Positions 9,758 through 19,843 of a stretch of 64,000 nt of DNA are shown in pieces. The notes beneath the pieces are model-generated. The model was not told the origin of the DNA and did no database searches. It saw only the letters and a list, made by a program, of their open reading frames with translations. Made by a program: the position numbers and the translations under genes. Positions within the stretch are counted from its first letter, which is position 1; each line of letters starts with the position of its first letter. Source of the DNA: Trypanosoma brucei gambiense DAL972 (taxonomy: Eukaryota; Euglenozoa; Kinetoplastea; Trypanosomatida; Trypanosomatidae); contig NC_026740.1 of assembly GCF_000210295.1 (NCBI RefSeq), positions 310,001 to 374,000 on the forward strand, written 5' to 3'.

Positions 9758-11419
9758 ATGAACAATGCTAATGACACTTTAGATTACAGTGGTAACACTT
9801 CCTCTACGTATTCTGCCGCTGTAAACGAAGAATTTTTTACTCCTACAAGACGTACTCATGTGTCAGTGTCCACTTCTCACGTGAGCAGCTCCGAAGCTGA
9901 CTTCGTCACGGGATCAATGGTCGACGATGAAGAATATTACAATGAATACACTAGTGGGTATGAAAGCAGAGTGTATACTCATGCATCCTTCACCTACGAC
10001 GAATTTTCTTCTGGATCCCCAAATTCCGACGACCTGAGTTCAACGTTCATGAGCTACTATATTGATAATGTCATAGGCCAAAAGACTCGCTATTTTTTTT
10101 CTGTTCTGCGAAAGCCAATCGTGTTCTTCTCGTTGATATTGCCTGGATCTAACTTTGTTGGGTCCCTTGGTCGTCTGGTATACGCTGTAACTGTATCGGC
10201 GTCCAGACGCACAGCGGTAAATTATTCTATGGGCGTGGAAACCCTTTGCGCCCTTCCTAAGGGGTATGGGCACATGCCGGAGCACTTGCAGCGCGCACGT
10301 CTTGCATTGCCCTCATTTGTTGAGTACTTCGCTAAAATGTTGTTGCGACTCAGTGGAGTTCCTTCGCTTGCTGATTTGCAGAAGAGAAAATGGTTAGAAA
10401 CGGTGCGAATTCTGAAGAGTGCAACTGGGGAGATTATATCACAGTCAGCCCACCGGTCTTCAGGGCCAATGATACCGCTTGCAGTTTTCCTTCCAGTGTT
10501 TTCACTCAGTGTTATTACGATAGCTCGAGGCGTGATTTCACGGCAACAAACCTATAACGAATATGAGGAGGACGAGGACGTGGCGTACGAAGCGGCGCAT
10601 TCAGGTAGTTACAAGGGGGTGGCAGCTTCGCGAGGGTTGGATGCGCTACAGCTGTCTGGATTAGATGACTCATTCCCAAATCTAGGATCGGAAAAATCAA
10701 ACGAGGTTAACTACAGTGGGGTGGAAACGCCGAAAGGTTCACCACCCGCCCCCGAACTTTTCCCGTCTCCTAAACCACAAGGTGAGAGACATGCCCCCTC
10801 TGAGACACAAACGAACCCCCAAACAGTACCAACTTCGAGGGATTTATCTCCTGATTCTTCCGCTGTCGGTGATGAATTTAAATTGATAATGTCCCCCACA
10901 TCAGAGGATCCGGGGCGAGCCCCTTCTGCGGCTTCCCGGGAAGCTGTTCGGCATCCTAAACAGTACGATCTAAGGGGTGATGTCGTAATCGCTTTGACTG
11001 GGGAGCCGTCACCTCAAGAGGTGGATGTTCTGCTTATGGCGGCGGCGAAATATAAGTGTCGGAGGGTAATTTTGCCCTCTTTAGTGGCAGACACAGCGCT
11101 GGCGTCAGTGCATCCTTTAGTGGATGTGGTGAAGGTCAGCGATGTGATGGAACATGTCATGAGTGTTGAGGAAAGCGAAGGGCGGACTACTGTTGGAGTT
11201 TTTCTGCGGCCAGTAACTGATGAAACGGAGGAATTGCGGCTCTTCACACACCCTACCTCTGTAGTATACATTTTTGTGCCTGCGGCATTTTTGGAGGCTA
11301 ATGTTATCGCACATCTGGTTGACCGTAGCGTTTATTATTCGGCATCGTTGGACGAACCCTTCCCCATCAATGTGTGTCTTTATGACCGCCTTACTAAAGA
11401 GCGACAGGAGGGTGCGTGA
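9758..11419 (+). CDS. Unrecognised 553-residue protein with two hydrophobic segments and a C-terminal alpha/beta domain
   Basis: I do not recognise this protein. The N-terminus (1-100) is Ser/Tyr/Asp-rich and probably disordered. Hydrophobic stretches lie at about residues 114-150 (KPIVFFSLILPGSNFVGSLG) and 238-260 (MIPLAVFLPVFSLSVITIAR), suggesting membrane association. Residues 265-400 are acidic and Pro/Ser-rich. The last ~140 residues form a compact domain alternating strands and helices: DVVIALTGEPSPQEVDVLLM, RRVILPSL, VVYIFVPAAFLEANVIAHLV, ending PFPINVCLYDRL. This order distantly recalls the TrmH/SpoU methyltransferase knot, but its usual signature residues are not evident. The ATG at 9758 is used. 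Confidence 0.75.
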   Translation: MNNANDTLDYSGNTSSTYSAAVNEEFFTPTRRTHVSVSTSHVSSSEADFVTGSMVDDEEYYNEYTSGYESRVYTHASFTYDEFSSGSPNSDDLSSTFMSYYIDNVIGQKTRYFFSVLRKPIVFFSLILPGSNFVGSLGRLVYAVTVSASRRTAVNYSMGVETLCALPKGYGHMPEHLQRARLALPSFVEYFAKMLLRLSGVPSLADLQKRKWLETVRILKSATGEIISQSAHRSSGPMIPLAVFLPVFSLSVITIARGVISRQQTYNEYEEDEDVAYEAAHSGSYKGVAASRGLDALQLSGLDDSFPNLGSEKSNEVNYSGVETPKGSPPAPELFPSPKPQGERHAPSETQTNPQTVPTSRDLSPDSSAVGDEFKLIMSPTSEDPGRAPSAASREAVRHPKQYDLRGDVVIALTGEPSPQEVDVLLMAAAKYKCRRVILPSLVADTALASVHPLVDVVKVSDVMEHVMSVEESEGRTTVGVFLRPVTDETEELRLFTHPTSVVYIFVPAAFLEANVIAHLVDRSVYYSASLDEPFPINVCLYDRLTKERQEGA

Positions 11420-12031
11420 TCAACGAAGTCATTGTTTGAGTTGTGTCCAGGTGTGTATTTGTGTATGTGTTTATTGGGATGGGGTTATAAATACGCTTTG
11501 TACTTTTTTCTTAATGATCAAGTAACAACACATATTGGTGAGAGGGGTACTCCTGTCTTGTACATTTGCCATCCAGGGTTTTAACACCACCCCTTACCGA
11601 TGGGTGCATGCTTGTACTCGTACAGTGCGTCCGCTTCTCTCTATCCATATATCATCACAGCAGCATTTAACCGTTCATGCACTCTTGTTTGACATTTTCT
11701 TCCTCTTTCCCCCCTTCTACATTCCTCTGTAAACTTGGACGATGATATTTTAAATGTTGTGTTCGAACTATCAGCGCGTAAAGGGCAAAGCACTGCTTCT
11801 CGGGAAAACCTACGGAGTGGTCTTGAGTTGTTTTTGCTCGGGGCGTACCGAACTGGTTGTGCAGGGAAGTACCATAGAAAAAGATAAAATAGATTTACTC
11901 GTAATTTCGCTTCCTATTTTTAACACGGATAGACTTTTTTCTCTGGGGGTTTGCACTAATATATATACATTGTACAGCCGTACAAGGTGCACAAACGTTT
12001 TTAAAATTTGTGCGTATAGATTTTCCATTAT
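11420..12031 (+). other. Intergenic spacer with strong pyrimidine tract
   Basis: A conspicuous pyrimidine tract at about 11686-11731 is followed, after a short gap, by the first AG at 11773-11774, a plausible trans-splice site giving a leader of about 257 nt. A 106-codon ATG ORF (11754-12074) overlaps the next gene in another frame but would start upstream of that splice site and shows no domain. Confidence 0.45.
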
Positions 12032-14524
12032 ATGCTTCGACCGCACTGCACTGAGCGAGTCCCTTCCTGTATAGATTCAGGATCCGGAAATGTCGTTTTT
12101 GCGTTGCATCCAGACCCATTTGGTAACCAAGTTTGCTGGGGCTGCTGCGTCGTGACGCGAAATCTGGAGTTGGTTTTCAGCCGCCCTTCGTATGGGGCGT
12201 CTCGGCTCAAAATCCCCGGGGCGCATGAAAAGGGAGACACCTCGCAATTTTTTTGTTTTTCGTGTGTCAACGCGACGAAGTTGTTGGGCGTTCCCATTGA
12301 ACCCAAATGGGTGATGAGCTACGACTTGAGCTCAAACAGCTACTCGGAGGAGGCAGAAATGAGCCATGCAAACTCGGTGTTGCAGGGACTCCCGACGGTT
12401 GCCATGTTGCTCATGACAAATAACGCTGAAACTAAGTTGCTCGTCGTAAACCCTGTTTTGCACGTGGAAAAGAAAGAGCAGATCATTACTTATCGTGCAA
12501 CCCTGCTTACCTCGCCCGACAGCGTTCAACATGTCGTGATGTGCCGTGGGGGTAGGGTGGTGCTGCTACTTGAGCAATGTGTGGGTGGTAATGTCGCATC
12601 GCAATGTTTCGGCTTACTTATCCGGGATGGGCAGCCCCATGCACCATTCAAATCCGTGCGGCTTACCGTTCCAGGTGAGTTTATCGCGTCGATGCCCGCC
12701 CAACGGATTATTTGTGCAAGAGCACGAAGACCTCTGAGTCAGACTACGCATGCAATGATTGAGACAGTCGATACAGAAGTTACAACCTTCACCGATCATG
12801 GTGTGGTAATCGTATTTCGGATAGGCGTATCTGATGCGGAACCACAGAGAGTAACTTGTGTGTGGGTTTCGCACCTTTTCCGGCGGAGTGAGTCGCAGAA
12901 AAAACTTCTTAGACCCCTCGGTGTGGTTGAAAGGTGGAATACAACTATGTCTTTCAAGCAAGCAACGGGACTTGCCGGCACAAAGCCGCCACTCCCTCCT
13001 CTGGGGTGCGAGGTACCGCAACAGTTACAGGGATTTAAAACACACTCGTCAATTATTTGCGCAAGTTCCAATGGTGCACTGATTCTAGTCGCCAAACCCA
13101 ACTCCCCAGATGCGTTTATCGCCTGTCTAGGAGCGAGCGTTCATGAACGCTCGAGTGCGAATGCGGGTGTTGGCGTATCTTTGCCACCGAGTTTGAACCT
13201 TTGTGACGCTTCGTGGATTAGTGGGCCCCTTTGTGGCTTTTTGCTTCTTGGTAACGATGATGGCAGAAAGGTTCTCTCTCTTTATTTTCTTCCGCTCACC
13301 GGAGAGTCACCACGGCGGGTGCACATTGAGCAAACCGATCGCGAGTGGGCAAACATAGAGAACAGGAATGTTCGCTTCTTTTCTCTCAGCACAGTAGTGA
13401 ATATATTTGGAGTCCCCCAGTTGCGCATATCACTGCTCTTTTCCCAGCACCGCAAAAGAGGGGACACACAGATAGAAGACTGGAGTGAATTACGTACTTG
13501 CCTCTTCTCTTTTCCAACAGTTGCATCCCTATCATCGGTTGAGGACCCCGCACACGTGTCAACCCTTGTTTATTGCACTGGACTGGCTGCTTTTGAGGCA
13601 ATTCCATGGCCTGTGGGTACGTCTGCAGGAACTAAGTGTACAGATGAGGTCCACGGCTTCGGTGATGTACAACTTTCGACAGAAGCTGCTCTCGAGTCAC
13701 AATTAAAACGTTGGCCTCATTTGGAAGAATCGGGGATTGAATTCTTCTGCGGATTAATACATGAGATGGTTCAACGTCTCACGACTAGCGTGCAACGATG
13801 TCGTTTCGTTGATTCGGGGTTCGGCAACCGGGCCGTTGCCGCACTGGTAGCAGTATTCCAGGGTGTAGCTGAGGCTTTCGTCACCCTCGGTGTTGCGTAT
13901 TCATCAACTCTTCTGAAGCGTTATTTGTGCTATGTTCACAGCATTCTGGTTATACTTCGCCAGGCGCTGACAGTTATGGGTCAGTATGGTGCAATATCTG
14001 CCTGCTTCTCCGCAGTAGCTCCGTTTGCGCATCTTGATAGCAGTGGAAGCGAAGGCGAACTACAACCTGAGTGGCGCGCGTTGCTTGGGGCACTCTTTGA
14101 CGAGGCATTAGCACACACGTGTGCTTACCCTTCGCTGGCACAGGCGCTTCTTCCGCACTGCAGCGCAGGTGTGAAACAAATAATGGAGGCTGGACGACGC
14201 ATGGAACAGTGGACGCACAAGCAACAAGAAACCGCAGCTACGACCTTAACGACAGCTGATAGGGGCGAGAGCACACAGGTCCGAACACTGCAAGAGGTTC
14301 TCTCGCTCGTGCGTAATGGGGCGCCTGCATTGTCGATGCTCTCCCCTGCTGACGTCTGTTGCGCGTCGCGGCGTTTGTTCTTCAGCGATGGAATAGACAC
14401 AGTACGGGCTTTCCTGAAGAGTTTCGTTGGCGACTACTGGATGAATTGTCCAGATATACAAGCCGTTTGTAAGGAGTATGAAACAGTGAAAGAGGACATG
14501 GATATAGTTCTTCAGTGCCGTTAA
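12032..14524 (+). CDS. Unrecognised 830-residue protein
   Basis: I do not recognise this protein. The N-terminal ~500 residues are strand-rich with recurring short hydrophobic runs (VVFALHPDPFGNQVCWGCCV, GGRVVLLLEQCVGG, GLLIRDG, GVVIVFRIGV, GALILVAKPNSP, GFLLLGNDDGRKVLSLYFLP), a texture seen in beta-propellers. The C-terminal ~250 residues (from about 575) are helical, e.g. RAVAALVAVFQGVAEAFVTL and KRYLCYVHSILVILRQAL. A propeller followed by an alpha-solenoid is typical of coat, nucleoporin or intraflagellar-transport proteins, so such a scaffold role is possible but unproven. No transmembrane segment or catalytic motif is seen. Start is the ATG at 12032. Confidence 0.8.
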   Translation: MLRPHCTERVPSCIDSGSGNVVFALHPDPFGNQVCWGCCVVTRNLELVFSRPSYGASRLKIPGAHEKGDTSQFFCFSCVNATKLLGVPIEPKWVMSYDLSSNSYSEEAEMSHANSVLQGLPTVAMLLMTNNAETKLLVVNPVLHVEKKEQIITYRATLLTSPDSVQHVVMCRGGRVVLLLEQCVGGNVASQCFGLLIRDGQPHAPFKSVRLTVPGEFIASMPAQRIICARARRPLSQTTHAMIETVDTEVTTFTDHGVVIVFRIGVSDAEPQRVTCVWVSHLFRRSESQKKLLRPLGVVERWNTTMSFKQATGLAGTKPPLPPLGCEVPQQLQGFKTHSSIICASSNGALILVAKPNSPDAFIACLGASVHERSSANAGVGVSLPPSLNLCDASWISGPLCGFLLLGNDDGRKVLSLYFLPLTGESPRRVHIEQTDREWANIENRNVRFFSLSTVVNIFGVPQLRISLLFSQHRKRGDTQIEDWSELRTCLFSFPTVASLSSVEDPAHVSTLVYCTGLAAFEAIPWPVGTSAGTKCTDEVHGFGDVQLSTEAALESQLKRWPHLEESGIEFFCGLIHEMVQRLTTSVQRCRFVDSGFGNRAVAALVAVFQGVAEAFVTLGVAYSSTLLKRYLCYVHSILVILRQALTVMGQYGAISACFSAVAPFAHLDSSGSEGELQPEWRALLGALFDEALAHTCAYPSLAQALLPHCSAGVKQIMEAGRRMEQWTHKQQETAATTLTTADRGESTQVRTLQEVLSLVRNGAPALSMLSPADVCCASRRLFFSDGIDTVRAFLKSFVGDYWMNCPDIQAVCKEYETVKEDMDIVLQCR

Positions 14525-15094
14525 ACACATGGGGCCCAACGCGGAAAAATTACCCACTTGGTCGCAAAAAAAAAAAGAAATGTGATGGTATACAATCTTT
14601 TTTTTATTTGTTTTCCAGTTCTCATGTCAGGACACATTCCATGCGTACAGAAAACACTTTAATTTGTTGATTGTGTAAGGGTATAATAAGTGTGTTCTTT
14701 TCAGATCTGCGTCGTATGCAATATCTCACCCCCCTTCTCGTATTTCCCGTACGCCTTACTGCTGTGGATAAATAGTCACACCTTCTCGTTTACGCCACGC
14801 TGTGTTGGCGAAGCGAGAATGCTACTTTTCATTTATTTCTTTTGTGAGCTCTCATCTTTTGCACTTAATTCTTTGAAAACTGAAGCACTTTTCCTTGGCA
14901 GTGAGGTTAAGCTTGGTAAAGGGTATAACATCATTTTTATTTCTGGAAACGGCTGTGGAAACAGAAATAAAATTGGCTGGGTTGATACACAAGAACCGGG
15001 GTTGGTAGTGTGGCGTTAGCCGCAGTGGGTGAACGTTTGGGCGAAGCAGCTTCATTTTCAACACCAATCCCAATATCGTCCTTTGTTTACCAGC
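14525..15094 (+). other. Intergenic spacer with trans-splice signal
   Basis: A- and T-runs typical of a 3' UTR (14565-14610), then pyrimidine-rich sequence at about 14826-14898 ending in AG at 14900-14901, a plausible acceptor for the next gene. No credible ORF. Confidence 0.45.
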
Positions 15095-18000
15095 ATGGAC
15101 GCAATAAATGAATCAACATTGATGAGCCGCGCTGCCCCAAATGCACCGAAGGGTATAAGCGTCCTCAATAAGAGCGTGCATGAGTCCATGCATTTCCCAC
15201 CTGCATGGGTTTCTCTTTCGGTTGGCCACTTGGATGATGCCTACTCCCTGAGCAGCAAAAACAACGATGTTCTGTGTTTGGCAGCCTCCCTTGTGATGCG
15301 AGGGGACACAGAGAGAGCACTAAAGATGATGGAAGCGCTTATAATCTCCAGTTGTGTCGTAGTCCACGAACGCCTAAAGGGGCTGCTGTCCGATGATTGC
15401 TCCTCCTTGAAACGGATGAGCCAAGTCTTGTTAAGCCATGTGCGTGGTAGAGCCGCACTCGCAGCAGCACTGGGTGCGAGCATTGATCCTACCAGTGAAG
15501 AGTGTCAGCAAGCTGCCATGGGCGCATGCGAGATTGTGGATTGGGATGTTATCCACAGGTGGTTTATCATTGCTCTCCTCCTGCACGATGGGGATTATAA
15601 AGCATCGGACATTGTGTGGTTTCATCACTTTTTCGCGCTACCCCCCATGACGACCCTCGATGGGAGCCCGAAATCGGCCGCCTCAGCTAGGAAGCGGGAT
15701 GCCGATACGTTGTCGGCCGGTTTTCTTGGTGAAGGTCCAACTGCTATGTGGGCCCCTATGGATGCATCCCAAATGAAGGACATACTACTATCCCACTGTG
15801 GCAAGGATGAGGTGCTTCTCATTTCCACCATATGCGCGTGGAAGACGCGACGCTATCGAAGTGTAACCACTAGCGCGACTGAGTTTTTGGCCCTGGCAGG
15901 TGGGGACCAGGTGATTCTGGATGACTACATGAGCATAATGGTGCGCTTCGTTCTTTGTATGAGTCTAATCGAGCTTGGAGAGCGCACGCTTGCTGGCAAG
16001 GAGGTGGCCATACTAATGCAACACAAGGAACCGTTTGTAGCGATGGTTGGTTGCAGCATTGCTACTTTTCTTCTACCGCTTCCGGAGTGTATCGGGCGCA
16101 TCACCTCATTTAACGGGCCAATTCCGCGGCGGAGGTATTTGATTGCGTTGTGTGAATACATTCATGCCCTTACCCTTTTGCAGCTAGGTTCGATGGAAGC
16201 TGCAATACGGGTCATCAGGGAGGCACTTCCTTATTCGTCTTCGCACAATGTAGGTGAGTGGCTCTTGGACATTCTTTGCATCGCCTGTACGGCCATAGAA
16301 GACTCCAAAACGATAAGTGAGTGGCCCGTTTCCGTCCACCGGCAGCTGTACCTTGCACTGGCCCCCGCCTTTTTCGGTGGGTTTAACATGCACGAGCTGA
16401 AGGTGAACATGAAGTCGCCCCTAGGGCGAATGGTATACCCGCGGCGGACCGCCTTATGCGCTTCCATTAAGCAGATGCTTCCCGTGTACATGGTGCGGGC
16501 CAACCAAAAATTCGCTAAGGGAGAGTACGTTGAAGCATGGGAAAACGTGACGCTGGCGGTGGCTTGCGCAGAGGAGATTATCGGGTCTGTTGAGTTCGCC
16601 TTCACTGATTGCTCGCCCATGCTTGTGTACGCATTTGGTTGCCGTGTTGGTGAGCATGTGATCGGTGAACTAATGTCTTCGTCGACATCTGAAGAATTTT
16701 CAACATGTTCCGTTGCAGGTGATACCGCTGCCCTCGTTCAAAAAAGTGATATGCTGGGGGAAAGTGTGATACAATTATGCTTGCAGTGGGCCCGGCGGAT
16801 ACGGGAGTTTCACCCCAACGCTCGTTTGGGGGCTTTGACGATGTCTAAATGCACCACTTTTGCCCACACTGACAACTTCTTGAGCCGTGCAATGGATGTG
16901 GCTCACCGTTATCCAGGAAGCGCACTTGCGCAGAACTGTCTTACGCTTGCACTTTACGGTAATCACAACATTCCGGAGGCAGCTGACAGCGCGGCCAATG
17001 CACTTCAAACGTTCCCACACACAGTGGAGGTGAAGGCACTTTACGGTTATATGCTGAAAAAGGACGGTCTATACTATTATAACTATCGTGGCCTTATTCC
17101 CATTCATTGTTCCCCGTGCAACGATTATAAGTGGGCGAAACGTAACATCACCACACTCATACTACTTCTAATCAACGTTGTCGTTATATTGGTCACGCTG
17201 TCGTTGAACTTGCCGAATGTGTTCTCGCTGTCGGAAACTGCAAGAGAAATAGCCGTTAGGGTGCAACTTCCTACTCTGATTCCCATCAGCTACACGCTCG
17301 TGGTGTTTACCTACGCAATCACGGCGAGCTTTACGAAGAACAATCTTACACACACGATACTGCAGGACCTCTTTTTTGACAATGGGCCGCTGAACCGTTT
17401 TGTCTTCGCTATGCGTGGGATTGCCTTCGTGAACGCAAGCAATGCGCTGTTGATAACTATCGCGGGTAACAATTTCCTATTTACCTCGCATTGGTACACC
17501 TTTTTGTTCTACCTCGTATTATTCATCGTGTTCGTCCCCTTTACTTCACACCTATGGCTTCTTCCTTCTTCGGATCAGCCCAGGGAGGCGATGTGGACAT
17601 GGCTTGCATTGGTTTCTATCGACGTTGCTGCTACTGCTTTTCTGCTGGTGCCACATGTCATATTATTCGTTATCGAGCCGCTTATGTTCGCCTTGTTTTT
17701 CCTGCAGGGGAGCACCTATCGACCCACCCAAGACAACGTGAGCGGAAACGTAAAGAAAAGGTTGGTGATCCACACAGCGTACCGTAACGTGATGCCATCG
17801 CGTTATGCAGTGACTACTGGGTCGGGGTTTATTCATTTGTCTTTGTTGAAGCTTCTGTTTTACAAGACGCACTCGTCGTTATCGACTAAGTACCTGATTC
17901 GTGCACAGACAGATGAAGAGAACTACCGAGTGTTTCCGTTAATTGAGGTATTCGAGCCGATCTCCCCTGCACCAATCGAACTGGACGAAGGGACGAAATA

Positions 18001-19843
18001 CATGTTGAAGTCGTATCTGCACTACCCTGGCGCTGCTACCACGAAGGTCGAACGAAAAGACGGTACAGCCGAAGGCGGCCAGCAAGGCTTGGAGTCTGAC
18101 AGTTCTGAAGAGGAGGGCTACGATGACCCCGACTGGGGTGATCAAGCTCCGCTCACACGTTCATTTGCGGGTGGGAACACTGGCGGTGAATCGCCTGCTG
18201 TTGGGGAGGTGATAGATCAGGAGGCGTTGAACAGCTTTTTAAACGTTGGTGTGACTGTACTCTCGGAGTTCGGTAAGCGGCAGGGCAAAAGAAAATCTAA
18301 CCACGATATGCCTGATAATCCTGTTGAACTGAGTGATATTCGTTCTCAGCGGAGAGACTCGGTGCCAGGGGGAGAGAGACGAAGTAGAAGACCATCCGCA
18401 GTATTCAGGCAAGGATTCTCGAGTCCGCGCGATGGCTGTGGAGACGGAAGGCCTAACCGATCCAAATCGGAGAGAAGAGCTTCTTTTGCGTTTGGTGATT
18501 CCTGCGCTGCGAGTCCGAGAGGCGCTGACAAACACAACCGGGGTACCAACGACGATGAAAATCGTTACCTTGGGGGTGACTGTTCGGTTGCGGGATCCGG
18601 AGGCGCATCTGCAGCGCAGACGAAATATTCAAGTGGAAACACGACTTCCACGTTCCGTGACCCTGTTGTTGCGTCCTCCAGCAGTATTGGATCATCGAAG
18701 TGCACTTCAGTTGCCACTGGGGATGCTAAAGGAGGTAACCTTGCGGAGAAACCATCAGCACTGCCCAAGTCCAAGGATAAGCGGGACAAGAAATCCAAGG
18801 GAAACGCATCTGATGCTCCTCCAGAGGAGCTTCAACTAAAAAAATCACTGGAACAACTTTGTGAGGTTTGCCGCTCCGTGTCCTTTACCAGTTTGAGTGT
18901 TTCAGACAAGAAAAATTTGGAGGGAGCGAAGACAAATGTGCATCAAAGTCTGTCGTCTCTGTGCAAGGGGGTGGAAGTTGGACCAATTCGCCTCAAGAGC
19001 GAAGGTTGCTGCGAGGCGGTTTGCGATGCGTTATTCCATTTAATAGCGGAGGGTGATGTGACAAATCCCCTTGAGGGGGTGAGGGGCCCTCTGGCAGAAA
19101 CCCTGCTGCAACGCGTGGAGCTTTCTTGCCTCGCAAACCTTTTAGTGGCAAAGGAGATCCCCCTTCAGTGTGTATTGCATGGCCGGACGAACATCTTGAA
19201 TATTGTTATGGTTCCGAGTTGCGTGGAGGGGATGTGTGCCGACAGGTGGTCAACAATACTAACCGCCCTGCAAACGGACGCCCGTCGGGAGCGTGTCGAG
19301 TCCTTGCGGCTTTTATTTAAAGGTTTGAAGTACGTGAAGGGGAAAGACTGTTTGCAGTCAATTAAACCGATGCTGCAGACGGCCGTCACTGCCGTACTGA
19401 TAGCTGAGTCGGCGCATGTAGCAGGCGAAAAGCTCTTTGCTCTTTTGGAGACAATTAAAAAAGAGGGGCGTATACCTATTGACTTTTGGGAGGAGGAAGA
19501 TTCCCGCAACCGGACGTTGTTCTCGCATGCGTGTGCATCGGGGAATGTAGAGCTTGTTGATGCGCTATGGTGCACCGGATTTGTGAAGTGTCCGAATAAG
19601 GTCCAAGGTGATGGAACCAACGGGTTAATGCAGGCGGCTATTAACAATCAACGGCGTGTTGTACAGTGGTTCTGTGACCATGCAATGGATTCAACCGACA
19701 AAAGTTTTCAGCACATACATCCCGTATATGGTGATGCCTTAAACATTGCTAAGGAGGTCGATGCCGACCTCCACGCCCTGATTGAGGCTAAAGTAGAGGA
19801 ATTGAAGACATACCAATGGGCCTCAACCACGCAAAAACGTTAG
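15095..19843 (+). CDS. Very large multi-domain membrane protein with C-terminal ankyrin-like repeats
   Basis: A 1582-residue protein from the ATG at 15095; an upstream GTG extension is disregarded. Residues 1-650 are helical with TPR-like stretches (ALTLLQLGSMEAAIRVIREA; SALAQNCLTLALYGNHNIPE). Residues about 682-872 contain five or six hydrophobic segments (TTLILLLINVVVILVTLSL, LVVFTYAITASF, TFLFYLVLFIVFVPF, VAATAFLLVPHVILF). A long Ser/Gly/charged, probably disordered region follows (about 980-1240), including SDSSEEEGYDD. Residues 1458-1535 carry ankyrin-like repeats (NRTLFSHACASGNVELVDAL, GTNGLMQAAINNQRRVVQWF). No pore or enzyme signature is clear. The architecture suggests an organelle or surface membrane scaffold; that is inference. 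Confidence 0.85.
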   Translation: MDAINESTLMSRAAPNAPKGISVLNKSVHESMHFPPAWVSLSVGHLDDAYSLSSKNNDVLCLAASLVMRGDTERALKMMEALIISSCVVVHERLKGLLSDDCSSLKRMSQVLLSHVRGRAALAAALGASIDPTSEECQQAAMGACEIVDWDVIHRWFIIALLLHDGDYKASDIVWFHHFFALPPMTTLDGSPKSAASARKRDADTLSAGFLGEGPTAMWAPMDASQMKDILLSHCGKDEVLLISTICAWKTRRYRSVTTSATEFLALAGGDQVILDDYMSIMVRFVLCMSLIELGERTLAGKEVAILMQHKEPFVAMVGCSIATFLLPLPECIGRITSFNGPIPRRRYLIALCEYIHALTLLQLGSMEAAIRVIREALPYSSSHNVGEWLLDILCIACTAIEDSKTISEWPVSVHRQLYLALAPAFFGGFNMHELKVNMKSPLGRMVYPRRTALCASIKQMLPVYMVRANQKFAKGEYVEAWENVTLAVACAEEIIGSVEFAFTDCSPMLVYAFGCRVGEHVIGELMSSSTSEEFSTCSVAGDTAALVQKSDMLGESVIQLCLQWARRIREFHPNARLGALTMSKCTTFAHTDNFLSRAMDVAHRYPGSALAQNCLTLALYGNHNIPEAADSAANALQTFPHTVEVKALYGYMLKKDGLYYYNYRGLIPIHCSPCNDYKWAKRNITTLILLLINVVVILVTLSLNLPNVFSLSETAREIAVRVQLPTLIPISYTLVVFTYAITASFTKNNLTHTILQDLFFDNGPLNRFVFAMRGIAFVNASNALLITIAGNNFLFTSHWYTFLFYLVLFIVFVPFTSHLWLLPSSDQPREAMWTWLALVSIDVAATAFLLVPHVILFVIEPLMFALFFLQGSTYRPTQDNVSGNVKKRLVIHTAYRNVMPSRYAVTTGSGFIHLSLLKLLFYKTHSSLSTKYLIRAQTDEENYRVFPLIEVFEPISPAPIELDEGTKYMLKSYLHYPGAATTKVERKDGTAEGGQQGLESDSSEEEGYDDPDWGDQAPLTRSFAGGNTGGESPAVGEVIDQEALNSFLNVGVTVLSEFGKRQGKRKSNHDMPDNPVELSDIRSQRRDSVPGGERRSRRPSAVFRQGFSSPRDGCGDGRPNRSKSERRASFAFGDSCAASPRGADKHNRGTNDDENRYLGGDCSVAGSGGASAAQTKYSSGNTTSTFRDPVVASSSSIGSSKCTSVATGDAKGGNLAEKPSALPKSKDKRDKKSKGNASDAPPEELQLKKSLEQLCEVCRSVSFTSLSVSDKKNLEGAKTNVHQSLSSLCKGVEVGPIRLKSEGCCEAVCDALFHLIAEGDVTNPLEGVRGPLAETLLQRVELSCLANLLVAKEIPLQCVLHGRTNILNIVMVPSCVEGMCADRWSTILTALQTDARRERVESLRLLFKGLKYVKGKDCLQSIKPMLQTAVTAVLIAESAHVAGEKLFALLETIKKEGRIPIDFWEEEDSRNRTLFSHACASGNVELVDALWCTGFVKCPNKVQGDGTNGLMQAAINNQRRVVQWFCDHAMDSTDKSFQHIHPVYGDALNIAKEVDADLHALIEAKVEELKTYQWASTTQKR

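Noticed and set aside
11754..12074. 106-codon ATG ORF overlapping the start of the 830-residue gene
   Set aside because: It lies mostly in AT-rich leader, shows no domain, and its ATG precedes the likely trans-splice AG at 11773-11774.
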